Translations under genes and position numbers: made by a program
Notes under the pieces: generated by a model
What the model was told of the DNA's origin: nothing
Databases searched by the model: none
Seen by the model: the letters and a program-made list of their open reading frames with translations, nothing else
Part shown: piece by piece, positions 18,075 through 27,841 of the stretch
Layout of the letters: each line of letters opens with the position of its first letter
Numbering within the stretch: position 1 is the first letter of the stretch
From: Paraflavisolibacter caeni
GTDB lineage: Bacteria; Bacteroidota; Bacteroidia; Chitinophagales; Chitinophagaceae
NCBI RefSeq assembly: GCF_025628885.1
Contig: NZ_JAOTIF010000001.1
Location: 1 to 64,000 of the forward strand
Direction of reading: 5' to 3'
DNA: 64,000 bases

Positions 18075-21000
18075 ATGAAAACTGCTGCGAAATTCAGATG
18101 TCTGAGAAACTTAATTTGTTCTTTGTTTCTTTTAGTTAGTATTATCACCCAAGCACAAACGCCTGGGCTGATTGTGAGGCCTGCTGGTGGCCCTTATAAT
18201 TCAGTTCTTGATAAGAACCAGGATGGTTTTACTTCTCCAACAAATAGTGGATTTGTAACCAATGATGTAGGAACTGGTTACAGTGAAATTCCCTATAAGG
18301 TTGTACCTCCTTTTAAATTAGAGCCTACTTCAGACCTGATGCGTGGGCCTAATACACTTTTCTCTGATTTAGTACGTATTTCTAATGATGAGAGTGGTAT
18401 GTATATATTCAATGATGGAACCAATATGCTCTTCCGCCTGCGGTTGGGCAGCATTATTTCTGGTTCCAAAGGTTACAGCATATTGATTGATGCTGATGGT
18501 TTATTTGGGCCTTCAGGACCATATGCTGATCCTAATTATAAGCCTGCAACAACTGGTATCAATGGAAATCCGGGTTTTGAGTTGGAAGTAGTATTAGAAA
18601 CCAATTTCCGAGTAGCTATCTATGATGTTGATGGAAAGGATGATGCAGGAACAACTGCTTACAAAACATTTCCGATTAATTCAAATTCCCAGATATCAAT
18701 TGCATATTCTGCTGTTTCTGGTGATCCAGATTATCTGTATGACTTTTATGTTCCATTGGCTGATTTGCAATATGCGGGGGGGACTAAGTCTGTCACCGCA
18801 ACCACTCCTATCAGGGTATCAGCAACCACTGTGATGTCTCCACAGGCATCAATAGGTGGGCCGAAGTCTGATATTTATGGGTATGACGGAAATGATTATA
18901 TGAAGGCCTGGGAGTCAATAATTAATGGTCAGCCAGCATTTACTCCTAATGATGTTTTAAGCACTGGTTCAGGAATTACAAGCACTGTATGTACTGCTGC
19001 GCCTACACTGAACAGTTCGATTGGGACGGGAACCGTAACTGTAACAGGAACCTGGACTCAAGCTGATGCAACTAGACCTTCTTCTGCAATAATTACCTTA
19101 TATAAGAATGGTACGTCTGTAGGAACCACAACTGTTTCGACAGGAGGTACATGGAGCATTAGTGGAGTTACAAGTGCGAGTGGTGATGTTTTTTATGCGA
19201 AGGCGCAGGCAAGTGGGGAATCATCCTGTCTACAGTCAAATTCAGTAACGGCTTTAGGGTGTTTGCCTTCGAATATGTCGTCTGTTTCTAGCATAACACT
19301 TACTTGTGCAAGTAACCGTGGTTTTGACGGTACAGCTCCTGCAAATGCAGTTGTTCGCGTATATACAGTTACATCATCTGGATATACTCTTTTTGCAGAT
19401 CAAACAACTACTACTTATAAAATTGATCGGCCTGGCGCTTCAACTCGATGGACTTATGATAATGTTAATACAAATAGTTCAAACCCTTGTTCGGGTGGTC
19501 AAGCAGATGTGACAGTCGGGGAATACGCAGTTACAATCCAGGAACCTGGTAAGTGTGAATCTGATTACTATTATTTTTATAATGATAATAATGGTTGTCC
19601 ATCTACTACTGCAACACCAATCATTACGCAGGCCACATTATATACTGGTAATACAACAATTTCTGGTACTGCAACAAGTGGCGCAACAGTACGTCTCTTT
19701 ATCAATGGCCAACTGAAATCTACTACTACGGCAACAGGAGGGAATTATTCATTCACAACAAGTTCTTTAGCTTCAGGGGATATAGTGGATGTCTATGCCC
19801 ATTCTTCAGGATCATGTGTAAGTGCCAAAGCAACTCGAACAGTTGTATGCTTTACTGCACCACCCATCATTACAACCAACAGTACAGGGAATCTTGTAAA
19901 TGGTACCCTGATCAGTGGTACATCTACAGAAGCAACTGGAACAACAATCCGTTTGTACAATAGTGCAAATACATTGCTTGCTACGGTTACAGTTCAAAGT
20001 GGGGGCACCTGGACTACAAGTGTTTCGGCCGCAACAGGAACTTCATATTATGCCACAGCTCAAAACGGCACATGTGGTGTTAGTACTGCATCTGCTACAG
20101 TGTCAGCTTTAGCTGCGACAACAATATGCCCAACAATAACTGGTTCATATAATGATGCATCAACTTCAGTTTCAGGTTCGTTAAGTGCTTCCTTTACCGG
20201 AACAGTGCGATTGTACCAAGATGGTACCTTAGCCGGATCGGCAAGTGTTACCAATGCAACTTCCTGGACCATTACGCCTACTGCTAATACATTATATCCA
20301 GGAGGAGTACTTACAACTACCACACAAAGTTCAACTGGTGCTGAAAAAACTGATTGTTCGGGAAGTGTGAACATTTCTTGTTCAGCTCCAAATGCGCCAT
20401 CTGTTTCACCTACTACAGTTACAGTTGGTAATGCTAATGGTAAAACAACTTTCAATATTTCGGGGTCTCAATCAGGGGTATTGTATACACTTGAAGATAT
20501 GAGTGGAGTAGATAAAAGCACATCTGTGTTTGGCAACTCTGGGACCATTTCTGTAACCAGCTATGCATTTCTAACACCTGGTACTTACAATTTGCGGATA
20601 TCTGCATTGAAATTATCCGGAAGCAATTGCGGTACTTCTACTACAGCCATTACACTCACAGTTTCAGACAACGATGGTGATGGCATTGCAGATGTTGTAG
20701 ATATTGACGATGATAACGACGGTATTCTCGACTCGAATGAAACGGCTACTTATGATGCTACAGGTGATGCTGATGGGGATGGAGTTTTGAATTATAAGGA
20801 TACTTCACCCGGCAGTGGTCTCCCTTCGACTGATGCTAATAGTGATGGTGTTGTAGATGCTTATGATACTGATAAAGATGGCATCATCAACCAATTTGAT
20901 CTTGATTCTGATAATGACGGTATTCCTGATTTGGTGGAAGCTGGCGGATTTGATACAAATGGTGATGGAAAGGTAGATTACACAGGAACATTTGCTTCAA

Positions 21001-22553
21001 ATGATGCTGATAATGATGGACTGATTAATATTTATGATGCCACAGCAATATCCAACCTAGATACAGATGGTGATGGTATCAAGAATTTCCTGGACCTGGA
21101 TAGTGATAATGACGGTATACCTGATGTAGTTGAAGCTGGTGGCACAGATGCAAACAATGATGGTAAGCTGGATGCTACGGCTATTGCAGGTTGGGATTCG
21201 AATGGTGATGGTTTGGCAAATGCGGTGACTGGTTCAAGCAATGCTTTGATTATTACAGGTGCTGATGGTAACAATGATGGTAAGCCAGATAGCTATCCCA
21301 AAGCCAACCTTGATGGCAAAGGTTTACCAAATCCTTACGACCTTGATTCCGATGATGATGGTATCGTGGATGCAAGGGAAGCTAATGTTACAGACTCTGA
21401 TAGTAATGGTATAGTTGATGGAGTTGCTTATGGTGGTACTGATGCTAATGGCTGGAGTAATCTTGTTGATGGTACTTCGGGGGGGACGGCTTTGAACATT
21501 CCTAATACTGATGGGGTAGGAGGTGCCAACTATCTGGATATTGATTCGGATAATGATGGAATTTCGGATAATGTGGAAGGGCAGGCTACAGCAAGCTATC
21601 AATTACCCACAGGATCAGATAGTGATGGCGATGGCATAGATAACCAGTATGATAACTTTGTTGGTTATGGGGGCTTAGGTATTGTGCCTGTAAACACTGA
21701 TGGTACTGATAATCCTGATTATACAGATTTGAACTCAGACAATGATGTTGACCTAGATATTGTTGAAGGCAATGACTTTAACGGTAATGGAAAGGCTGAT
21801 GACAATGTCACCCTTTCAGGTATTGATACAGATGGTGATGGGTTGGACGATATTTTTGAAAGCGCAGTCAATAATGGTCCAATTGTAACTATAGCAGGCT
21901 TTGGGGGTGCTGGGGGCAAATCTCCAGCGCAAAAAACGCTTTCTACTAGTACTGAACGTGACTGGCGTAATTCACTATTCGCATTATCGACCTATTCAGT
22001 TTTACCAGTTCACTTTGTATCCATTTCAGCAACCAAAAACAGCCATGGAGTACAAGTGGTATGGACGGTTTCGGATGAGCAAAATGTGAAAGTCTACGAA
22101 GTTGAAAAGAGCATAAACGGAAGCCGCTATACTAAAATCGGAGAAGTTGCATTTAAAACAACTAATGATGCGATTAAAAAGTACCAATTCCTTGATGCTT
22201 CACCAGTGGGAAATACAGCCTACTATCGCATACGCCAGGTGGATCATGATAGCAAGTTCATGTTTAGTAGCGTTGTTTCCATAAGTGCTACTGAGACTGG
22301 CAGCAAGCTTAGTGTTCATCCCAATCCTGTTTACAGTGAAGCTTCTATTGTAATTGGAGTGAAAGAGGATCAGAAGACCATGTATGTGTTAAGTGATATG
22401 CAGGGTAAAATCCTGATCAGGAACAAGATAGAGTTGCTAAAGGGGCAGAATGTGATCCCAGCGGATTCCTTCAGGCGACTCCTTGCAGGAACTTATGTCC
22501 TTATGGTTCAAGCTGACGGGGGGGTACTGCAGACTAAGTTTATAAAACAATAA
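18075..22553 (+). CDS. large secreted adhesin-like protein with Ca-binding repeats and T9SS sorting domain
   Basis: A 1492-residue protein. Signal peptide to about residue 28 (LVSIITQAQ). An N-terminal globular region follows (about 30-310). From about 315 to 860 are Ig-like repeats, several with a PIIT...GTTIRLY...GGTW-type pattern. From about 863 to 1265 is a long run of thrombospondin type 3-like acidic repeats (DxDGDGI, DLDSDNDGIPD, DIDSDNDGISD), expected to bind calcium. The last 80-90 residues, with VHPNPVYSEASIVI and GTYVLMVQADG, form a type A T9SS C-terminal domain, so export to the cell surface by the Por system is expected. An adhesin or surface-layer role is inference. It has its own terminator. 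Confidence 0.85.
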   Translation: MKTAAKFRCLRNLICSLFLLVSIITQAQTPGLIVRPAGGPYNSVLDKNQDGFTSPTNSGFVTNDVGTGYSEIPYKVVPPFKLEPTSDLMRGPNTLFSDLVRISNDESGMYIFNDGTNMLFRLRLGSIISGSKGYSILIDADGLFGPSGPYADPNYKPATTGINGNPGFELEVVLETNFRVAIYDVDGKDDAGTTAYKTFPINSNSQISIAYSAVSGDPDYLYDFYVPLADLQYAGGTKSVTATTPIRVSATTVMSPQASIGGPKSDIYGYDGNDYMKAWESIINGQPAFTPNDVLSTGSGITSTVCTAAPTLNSSIGTGTVTVTGTWTQADATRPSSAIITLYKNGTSVGTTTVSTGGTWSISGVTSASGDVFYAKAQASGESSCLQSNSVTALGCLPSNMSSVSSITLTCASNRGFDGTAPANAVVRVYTVTSSGYTLFADQTTTTYKIDRPGASTRWTYDNVNTNSSNPCSGGQADVTVGEYAVTIQEPGKCESDYYYFYNDNNGCPSTTATPIITQATLYTGNTTISGTATSGATVRLFINGQLKSTTTATGGNYSFTTSSLASGDIVDVYAHSSGSCVSAKATRTVVCFTAPPIITTNSTGNLVNGTLISGTSTEATGTTIRLYNSANTLLATVTVQSGGTWTTSVSAATGTSYYATAQNGTCGVSTASATVSALAATTICPTITGSYNDASTSVSGSLSASFTGTVRLYQDGTLAGSASVTNATSWTITPTANTLYPGGVLTTTTQSSTGAEKTDCSGSVNISCSAPNAPSVSPTTVTVGNANGKTTFNISGSQSGVLYTLEDMSGVDKSTSVFGNSGTISVTSYAFLTPGTYNLRISALKLSGSNCGTSTTAITLTVSDNDGDGIADVVDIDDDNDGILDSNETATYDATGDADGDGVLNYKDTSPGSGLPSTDANSDGVVDAYDTDKDGIINQFDLDSDNDGIPDLVEAGGFDTNGDGKVDYTGTFASNDADNDGLINIYDATAISNLDTDGDGIKNFLDLDSDNDGIPDVVEAGGTDANNDGKLDATAIAGWDSNGDGLANAVTGSSNALIITGADGNNDGKPDSYPKANLDGKGLPNPYDLDSDDDGIVDAREANVTDSDSNGIVDGVAYGGTDANGWSNLVDGTSGGTALNIPNTDGVGGANYLDIDSDNDGISDNVEGQATASYQLPTGSDSDGDGIDNQYDNFVGYGGLGIVPVNTDGTDNPDYTDLNSDNDVDLDIVEGNDFNGNGKADDNVTLSGIDTDGDGLDDIFESAVNNGPIVTIAGFGGAGGKSPAQKTLSTSTERDWRNSLFALSTYSVLPVHFVSISATKNSHGVQVVWTVSDEQNVKVYEVEKSINGSRYTKIGEVAFKTTNDAIKKYQFLDASPVGNTAYYRIRQVDHDSKFMFSSVVSISATETGSKLSVHPNPVYSEASIVIGVKEDQKTMYVLSDMQGKILIRNKIELLKGQNVIPADSFRRLLAGTYVLMVQADGGVLQTKFIKQ

Positions 22554-22571
22554 GACTAGCTATTAATATAA

Positions 22572-22622
22572 GTGCAATTCGAAACAAGTGCTATTTTCCT
22601 TGTTCTGAATTGCACCTTTTTT
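22572..22622 (+). terminator. terminator of the large adhesin gene
   Basis: GTGCAATTC (22572-22580) pairs with GAATTGCAC (22607-22615), and AACAAG inside pairs with CTTGTT. A T-run follows. Confidence 0.87.
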
Positions 22623-22716
22623 ATTGAGCGTTTTTGAAACAAAGTTCATACTACTTACTCTTCGGGACTTTTTGTATAATCAATTAGCTTTGTAGAGCTG
22701 CTATAATGCACCAAGT

Positions 22717-23610
22717 ATGGCAACCTATATACAACCTTTCTGTGAAGGAATAAACTGGATTGATGTTACCAACCCTACTACACAGGAGATGGAGCAGTTA
22801 AGTAAGGAGTATAACCTGAATCCACATATGGTAAGAGATTGCTTACAGCCAGAGCATTTGCCTAAATACGAATTTGTAGATGGCGTTCATTTTCTGATTC
22901 TTCGTTATTACGCTCATTCCTTTGATCAACCGCTGGCTACAATTCAAGACCTCACCAATAAAATTGCTATCTTTTTTACAGACCAGTTTTTAATCAGCAT
23001 CCATTTATCAGAAATTCCTTTCCTGGCGGTCCTGCGTGAGAAGTTCATTAGTAAGTGCACTTCTGAGACTGATTTGCTAACACGCATTGCATGGAATGTA
23101 CTGGAAACTTATGAAAACCCGGCTAACCGGCTTTCGGAAAAAGTAGACTTTTATGAGTCTCAGACCATGATGAAAACATCGGAAGCCAACGTGATGGACT
23201 CGCTATACACTATTAAGCGGGAAGCTTCAATTGCGCATAAAACTTTGATGCTGATGTTGGAACCACTCAATCACATACTTGTGAAACCTGGAGAGGAGGC
23301 CGCTTTACAGGATATGCGGGATCAGCACCTTAAAATGCGAACGCTATATATCCAGGTGCTTGACGATGTCAATAACCTGATGAACCTGAATATGTCTTAT
23401 TCTTCGCAGCGGACTAATGATGTCATGAAGATTCTGACCATTTTCTCTGTATTTTTTATGCCACTGACTTTTATCGCAGGTATTTATGGTATGAATTTTC
23501 ACTTCATGCCGGAACTGACCAAAAGATGGGGTTATCCCTCAGCACTCCTTTTTATGCTGATCGTGGCATTGGTATTGTACCTGTGGTTCAAACGAAAGAA
23601 GTGGTTGTAA
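22717..23610 (+). CDS. corA: CorA-family magnesium/divalent cation transporter
   Basis: A 297-residue protein with a long cytoplasmic domain and two C-terminal membrane helices. The signature YGMNF is at residues 257-261, at the end of the first helix, and the second helix runs to a basic tail (LWFKRKKWL). CorA forms pentameric Mg2+ channels. A TAGCTTTG box at 22685-22692 may be its -7 promoter element. Confidence 0.93.
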   Translation: MATYIQPFCEGINWIDVTNPTTQEMEQLSKEYNLNPHMVRDCLQPEHLPKYEFVDGVHFLILRYYAHSFDQPLATIQDLTNKIAIFFTDQFLISIHLSEIPFLAVLREKFISKCTSETDLLTRIAWNVLETYENPANRLSEKVDFYESQTMMKTSEANVMDSLYTIKREASIAHKTLMLMLEPLNHILVKPGEEAALQDMRDQHLKMRTLYIQVLDDVNNLMNLNMSYSSQRTNDVMKILTIFSVFFMPLTFIAGIYGMNFHFMPELTKRWGYPSALLFMLIVALVLYLWFKRKKWL

Positions 23611-23642
23611 TGTTTGCTGTAGACTTTTGGTTATAATAATAG

Positions 23643-23669
23643 AAGGGCATGCCTGGAAAGGCAGCCCTT
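23643..23669 (-). terminator. cassette A terminator (conserved hairpin)
   Basis: Outer stem AAGGGC/GCCCTT and inner stem TGCCT/AGGCA around a GGAA loop (plus strand view). The same layout with compensating changes follows all four cassettes. It may also stop corA transcripts coming from the other side. Confidence 0.8.
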
Positions 23670-23685
23670 GTGTTGAGTAACCAAC

Positions 23686-23697
23686 CTTAAACTATCA
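23686..23697. repeat. cassette A 3' inverted-repeat site
   Basis: CTTAAACTATCA on the plus strand; it contains the TGA stop codon of the gene (23695-23697). Exact reverse complement of the site at 25325-25336. Confidence 0.85.
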
Positions 23698-25320
23698 CTT
23701 CTTTATAACCACCTTTTCAACAATCGTTTCTGAAGAGCGGCGGTCAGTAATTTTTATGGTGTAAAATCCGCTTTGTAATCCTTCAATAGTCAGATTATTG
23801 TCCCATACTTCTTTGAATAGTTTCACTATACGTCCATTAACATCATTAACAATTATATCTTTCGGGCTGTTTGTTTCTTTGAACAGCAGGTTCACCTTTC
23901 CATCCACAGCAGGGTTAGGATAGACTTGAACGGCTGTTTTCTGATCCACACCTACAACGCTTTTTACTTCACTATAGCTGGTCTTGCCATCAAAATCTAC
24001 TTGCTGGATCTGGTATTGCGATGTGCCAACAGCTGTGTTGATTTCTTTGTATTCATAGGCGAGGCCAGTGTTGCTGTTACCGTTGTCCGCTTGAGAGAAT
24101 ACAAAGGCTATATTTTTCCATTGACCGTTTAATTTGCGTTGTACATTGAAACCCCGGTTGTTTTGCTCACTGGCTGTTTCCCACTTCAGCAGCACTTGTT
24201 CTTTTCTTTGGGGATTGCGGTAAGCGGTAAAGGATTGGAAGTGGACGGGGAGGACTACGTTCGCAGCAAGGTCAATTGTAACTTTTGATGTATTGGATTC
24301 TAAATTCGTACTTGTATTGCGAGTTTTATAAGTGAACGATACTCTTGTTACGCAATCACTTCCTCTGGTATAAGTAAAGGTTCCGTCTGAGCTAAATGCT
24401 AATGTTCCCGGGTTAGGAGTGCCTATACAAGTACCTGTGTTTGCTTCAACAGTTAAAGGGTTTGCGGGGTTTATGAGCGTAAAAGTCATTTGGCTCAATG
24501 CAGGATTTGTAAAATCATAATCAGTACCGCTGTTGGTAGCAGGCAGTTCACTTAATGAATTCATTTCAAAACCGGGGGATACATTTGATGCCCATGGTGC
24601 ATAGCCACCATAAACATTTCCTTTCATTGGATTTCCGAATGACTGCTTTGTGGAATTAAAATAATCACTGTTCGTAACAGGTGTACAAGTTCCTGAACAA
24701 GATGACTTAACAATATTGAAGTCATCAAAAACGTATTTTATTCCGTTTGATGTGCAATCACCGTTTGACGACTTAAAGTTTAGAAGTATCCTATACTGGG
24801 TAACACCATTAGGCATACTAATATTGTTGAAGGCAACAGTGTTATTAGCATTTGGATAAACTATTTGGTAACCAGGAAGGCTTGCATAAGCTTGATTGCC
24901 AGTGGGGAGGGTTGTTTCTTTATTCCATGAAGTGGGAACTATATATGCCTCAACAACTGTAGTACATTGAAAAGGTTGTACAGTACAATTACTACCAACA
25001 TCGTTGGATCTGTATACATATAGTTCGAAGTTTACCAGGAGATAAGGTTTCGATGCATCATAAGTCATAGCAGGTAAAAGAATACCCATAGGCGCATTCT
25101 TACCAACTCCTGGTGTTCCCAAGCCTTTATCTTTTATGGAGCATGCACTTGGGTTATAATACTCCTGAACCTGTGTGTTATTGGAGATAATCCATCCTGC
25201 ATTTGTAAGACTTGAATTAGTAGCTGAAGAAAAATCTTGTAAATAAACGGATTGAGCATTTAAAATGGTAGTCAAAAACAATGCTTGTACAAGGAGAATT
25301 GTAAGTAAAATTTTTTTCAT
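23695..25320 (-). CDS. T9SS-secreted surface protein, cassette A
   Basis: A 541-residue protein. Signal peptide MKKILLTILLVQALFLTTIL, cleavage likely after NAQS. The N-terminal region (about 25-220), starting VYLQDFSSATNSS, does not look like the lamin-tail domains of its three neighbours; a middle part has SDYFNSTKQSFGNP and a T-rich Ig-like stretch. From about residue 355 (VLPVHFQSFTAYRN) to the end it carries the block shared by all four cassettes, with NNRGFNVQRK, YQIQQVDFDGKTSYSEVKSV and a type A T9SS sorting domain (VYPNPAVDGKVNLLF, GFYTIKITD). The function of the cargo part is unknown. It ends with consecutive stops TGA TAG. Confidence 0.85.
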   Translation of the reverse strand: MKKILLTILLVQALFLTTILNAQSVYLQDFSSATNSSLTNAGWIISNNTQVQEYYNPSACSIKDKGLGTPGVGKNAPMGILLPAMTYDASKPYLLVNFELYVYRSNDVGSNCTVQPFQCTTVVEAYIVPTSWNKETTLPTGNQAYASLPGYQIVYPNANNTVAFNNISMPNGVTQYRILLNFKSSNGDCTSNGIKYVFDDFNIVKSSCSGTCTPVTNSDYFNSTKQSFGNPMKGNVYGGYAPWASNVSPGFEMNSLSELPATNSGTDYDFTNPALSQMTFTLINPANPLTVEANTGTCIGTPNPGTLAFSSDGTFTYTRGSDCVTRVSFTYKTRNTSTNLESNTSKVTIDLAANVVLPVHFQSFTAYRNPQRKEQVLLKWETASEQNNRGFNVQRKLNGQWKNIAFVFSQADNGNSNTGLAYEYKEINTAVGTSQYQIQQVDFDGKTSYSEVKSVVGVDQKTAVQVYPNPAVDGKVNLLFKETNSPKDIIVNDVNGRIVKLFKEVWDNNLTIEGLQSGFYTIKITDRRSSETIVEKVVIKK

Positions 25321-25324
25321 TGCA

Positions 25325-25336
25325 TGATAGTTTAAG
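25325..25336. repeat. cassette A 5' inverted-repeat site
   Basis: TGATAGTTTAAG, exactly 4 bp upstream of the ATG (in the messenger, CTTAAACTATCA occupies the ribosome-binding position). Perfect inverted partner of 23686-23697. Confidence 0.85.
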
Positions 25337-25610
25337 TTATACGATGTTAGTTTGGTCTTCAGGGGTAGGAGGACTGTTGCTTTGCTTAATGGCTTTTTGC
25401 AGGAGTGGATGGAGCGTTTTTTGGATCGTGGATATTTAAAACATAAAGCATCTTTTCCATACCAGTATGTACCAGCATAGCTTTAAAACATTCAAGTTGC
25501 CTTGAATCAAAGATGGGCCTATTGGAAAATGGATTTTGAATGGCTAAGGGTGATGTATAAGTTAGTTTGTTTATGTAGGATACGGTAGGAGTAAATACTT
25601 ATTTACGGTG

Positions 25611-25641
25611 CAAACATAGTATGTTTTTAAACTTAATGCAA
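25611..25641 (-). promoter_or_regulatory. cassette A promoter
   Basis: On the minus strand TTG, 20 bp, then TATGTTTG (25611-25618). This is close to the Bacteroidota consensus and predicts a start near 25606. Confidence 0.75.
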
Positions 25642-25795
25642 GAGCTTGTTAGAAAAAAAGATAAAAAAGTATTGAAAGGAATAAGTATTGAGTAGGCAAA
25701 AATTGGATAGTGACATTATATCATTTTGGGGATCAAGCTTTTATGTCGCTTTGATCAGAAGGGGAAATTGCCGGGAAATTTTTTTGTTGAAAAAG

Positions 25796-25822
25796 TAGGG
25801 CAAGCCTGGAAAGGCTGCCCTA
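25796..25822 (-). terminator. cassette B terminator (conserved hairpin)
   Basis: Outer stem TAGGGC/GCCCTA, inner stem AGCCT/AGGCT, loop GGAA. Compared with cassette A, both sides of the outer and inner stems have changed together. Confidence 0.8.
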
Positions 25823-25838
25823 GTTATGAGTAACCAAC

Positions 25839-25850
25839 CTTAAACTATCA
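25839..25850. repeat. cassette B 3' inverted-repeat site
   Basis: CTTAAACTATCA, including the TGA stop (25848-25850). Exact inverse of 27490-27501. Confidence 0.85.
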
Positions 25851-27485
25851 TTTCTTTATAATAACCTTTTCAATAATTGATTTAGAAGTTTGGCGATCAA
25901 TAATTCTTATGGAGTAAAATCCACTTTGCAGTCCTTCTATGAGCAGGTTATTCCCTCTTATTTCACGGAATTGCTTTACTACTTTGCCATTCAAATCGCT
26001 TACGAATACATCTTTTGCTCCTTCCTGATCACTAAACAAAAGGTTCACTTTGCCATTCAGCGCTGGGTTGGGATAGATTAATACTTCAGCCTGCTGTTCC
26101 AAACCTGCCACAGATTTGATTTCACTATAACTGGCCTTTCCATCCATGTCCACTTGTTGTATCCGGTATTGAGATGCGTCGCTAGCCGTATTCATTTCTT
26201 TATATTCATAAGTGAGTGTCTTGTTGCTATTGCCATTTTCAGATTGAGAGTATATAAAAGCTATATTTTTCCATTGGCCTGACACTTTGCGTTGTACATA
26301 GAAGCCCCGGCAGTTTTGCTCCATTGCAGTTTCCCATTTGAGTAATACTTGCTCTTTTCTTTGCTGGTTGCGAACAGCAGTAAAAGACTTGAAGCGAACC
26401 GGCAGGACTGAACAGGATAGTGAAACAACTCTGTCTAAGCAACCTAAAGCTGTTTCATATACCATCAGGTATGACTTCTGTGGGTTAGGTACGCTATATG
26501 AATAGGTGGTAGAATTGCTTCCCTGTTTTATTGTTTGGCTAGGATCAATGTGCGTATCATTTGCACCCAGAACACCAGTTACTGCATTATCCATGTATAG
26601 ATGAACAGTAACAGGAAATGCGGCAGGTTCTGAGGTGTTCAATATGCTGAATTGAACGGATGGTCCGCATGAATAAGTTTCTGTTGTTTTAATCAGTATT
26701 CCATCAGAGATCGATAAGTTAGTTGTACTCGTTCCTGGTGTGTGATCATCACCACTTGCAGTTTTTATCCAGGTACCGCAAATACCATCCTTGATCCTTG
26801 CATAGCCGTTGTCGCTACCACCTGCCTGGACTACACTTTCCGCTGATATTACATATTGCCAATTGATTGTAAAGGAGCCACATGCCGAATTTGACGTTAC
26901 GTTGAATGAAGGCAAAGTTGTGATTTCACTTGGAACAGCAAGGCCTTTATAGCCAGCTAATAAGCCATTCACATAAGTATCTTTATTGAATAGGAATACT
27001 CCGTAAACCACTCCGCTGGCAGCTTTAGTTGATAATTCAGGAAAAAGGTCATTGAAGCCTGCAGTAGGGGTGAATGGAAGCTCATATCCATTATTGGCAT
27101 TATTTAAAACATAGCCTTTTAAGGAGCCGGTACCTGCTGAAGTCGCTGGATTTATATCATTGAAGTCGTTCCATGTAAAATCTGCAGTTTTGCCTGTTTT
27201 TTGTTGCACATTAAATGTTTTGGCAGATGCACCAACAAAGAATGATTTTGCTTTAATGGTGAGCTTGGGTAAGTCTAAAACATAAATACCAAGTTTTTTA
27301 TCCTGTTCAAATAATGTTATTAAAGTATAGCAATCCAGGTCTACATCATTGGGGCTTGCATTAAACAGTTCAAAGAATTCATGCCTGTTACTTCCTGGGT
27401 TGGTATAAACTTCATTTAGAATAACCTGGCTTTTTACGAAGAGGCATGGCAGAGCCAGCAGAATAGTAAATAATACTTTTCTCAT
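25848..27485 (-). CDS. T9SS-secreted lamin-tail-domain protein, cassette B
   Basis: A 545-residue protein. Signal peptide to about residue 19 (LLALPCLFVKSQ). A lamin-tail-like domain follows: VILNEVYTNPGSNRHEFFELFN and DLDCYTLIT, the usual LTD opening, to about residue 180. A Cys-containing middle part comes next, with NGYARIKDGICGTWIKT and HTPGTS. The shared C-terminal block begins at VLPVRFKSFTAVRN (about 360) and ends with the type A sorting domain (IYPNPALNGKVNLLF, GFYSIRIID). LTDs are found in surface and DNA-associated bacterial proteins; the ligand is unknown. Confidence 0.85.
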   Translation of the reverse strand: MRKVLFTILLALPCLFVKSQVILNEVYTNPGSNRHEFFELFNASPNDVDLDCYTLITLFEQDKKLGIYVLDLPKLTIKAKSFFVGASAKTFNVQQKTGKTADFTWNDFNDINPATSAGTGSLKGYVLNNANNGYELPFTPTAGFNDLFPELSTKAASGVVYGVFLFNKDTYVNGLLAGYKGLAVPSEITTLPSFNVTSNSACGSFTINWQYVISAESVVQAGGSDNGYARIKDGICGTWIKTASGDDHTPGTSTTNLSISDGILIKTTETYSCGPSVQFSILNTSEPAAFPVTVHLYMDNAVTGVLGANDTHIDPSQTIKQGSNSTTYSYSVPNPQKSYLMVYETALGCLDRVVSLSCSVLPVRFKSFTAVRNQQRKEQVLLKWETAMEQNCRGFYVQRKVSGQWKNIAFIYSQSENGNSNKTLTYEYKEMNTASDASQYRIQQVDMDGKASYSEIKSVAGLEQQAEVLIYPNPALNGKVNLLFSDQEGAKDVFVSDLNGKVVKQFREIRGNNLLIEGLQSGFYSIRIIDRQTSKSIIEKVIIKK

Positions 27486-27489
27486 TGTG

Positions 27490-27501
27490 TGATAGTTTAA
27501 G
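27490..27501. repeat. cassette B 5' inverted-repeat site
   Basis: TGATAGTTTAAG, 4 bp upstream of the ATG. Exact inverse of 25839-25850. Confidence 0.85.
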
Positions 27502-27702
27502 TAGGGTTATAGCTTGGCCTTTCTGAATTTGGAGGTAGTTACTATATCATCGGCTTTTGTAAGATTGGATGGCAGGCTTTTAGGATGCTGGAAGAAAATG
27601 GTGTAAGAATAGGTTTAGGGTTTAGATTAATCAAGGAGTGGAATGTAACGGAGTTGGTTATTCGAAGTAGGATAATGAAGAGGATGGTGTTACTTAGTAG
27701 TT

Positions 27703-27733
27703 TAAAAGTAATAAGCTTATTTTCTTTTTGCAA
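27703..27733 (-). promoter_or_regulatory. cassette B promoter
   Basis: On the minus strand TTG, 20 bp, TACTTTTA (27703-27710). The last base differs from the TAnnTTTG consensus. The same TACTTTTA form is used before the EPS mini-gene at 35754. Confidence 0.6.
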
Positions 27734-27784
27734 GTGTTCTAAAAAAATATTTAAAAAATAATGAAGTTTTTTTACTTAAAAAGA

Positions 27785-27815
27785 AAAGGGGACAGCCTGG
27801 AAAGACATCCCCTTT
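27785..27815 (-). terminator. cassette C terminator (conserved hairpin)
   Basis: Outer stem AAAGGGGA/TCCCCTTT around an imperfect inner stem with the GGAA loop. On the minus strand a T-rich tail follows. Confidence 0.8.
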
Positions 27816-27829
27816 GCTAAGTAACCAAC

Positions 27830-27841
27830 CTTAAACTATCA
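27830..27841. repeat. cassette C 3' inverted-repeat site
   Basis: CTTAAACTATCA, directly abutting the TAG stop (27842-27844). Pairs with 29490-29501 with two mismatches. Confidence 0.8.

Larger units (their letters stand above)
25337..25847. other. spacer between cassettes A and B: leader, promoter and cassette B terminator
   Basis: No gene. It holds the leader of cassette A (about 285 nt), its promoter at 25611-25641 and, at 25796-25822, the terminator of cassette B. Confidence 0.7.
27502..27829. other. spacer between cassettes B and C: leader, promoter and cassette C terminator
   Basis: No gene. It holds a leader of about 210 nt for cassette B, the promoter at 27703-27733, and the terminator of cassette C at 27785-27815. 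Confidence 0.65.

Noticed and set aside
20665-21860. Repeated DNA in the adhesin, considered as a CRISPR or DNA satellite
   Set aside because: The repeats are codon-based Asp-rich protein repeats without regular spacers.
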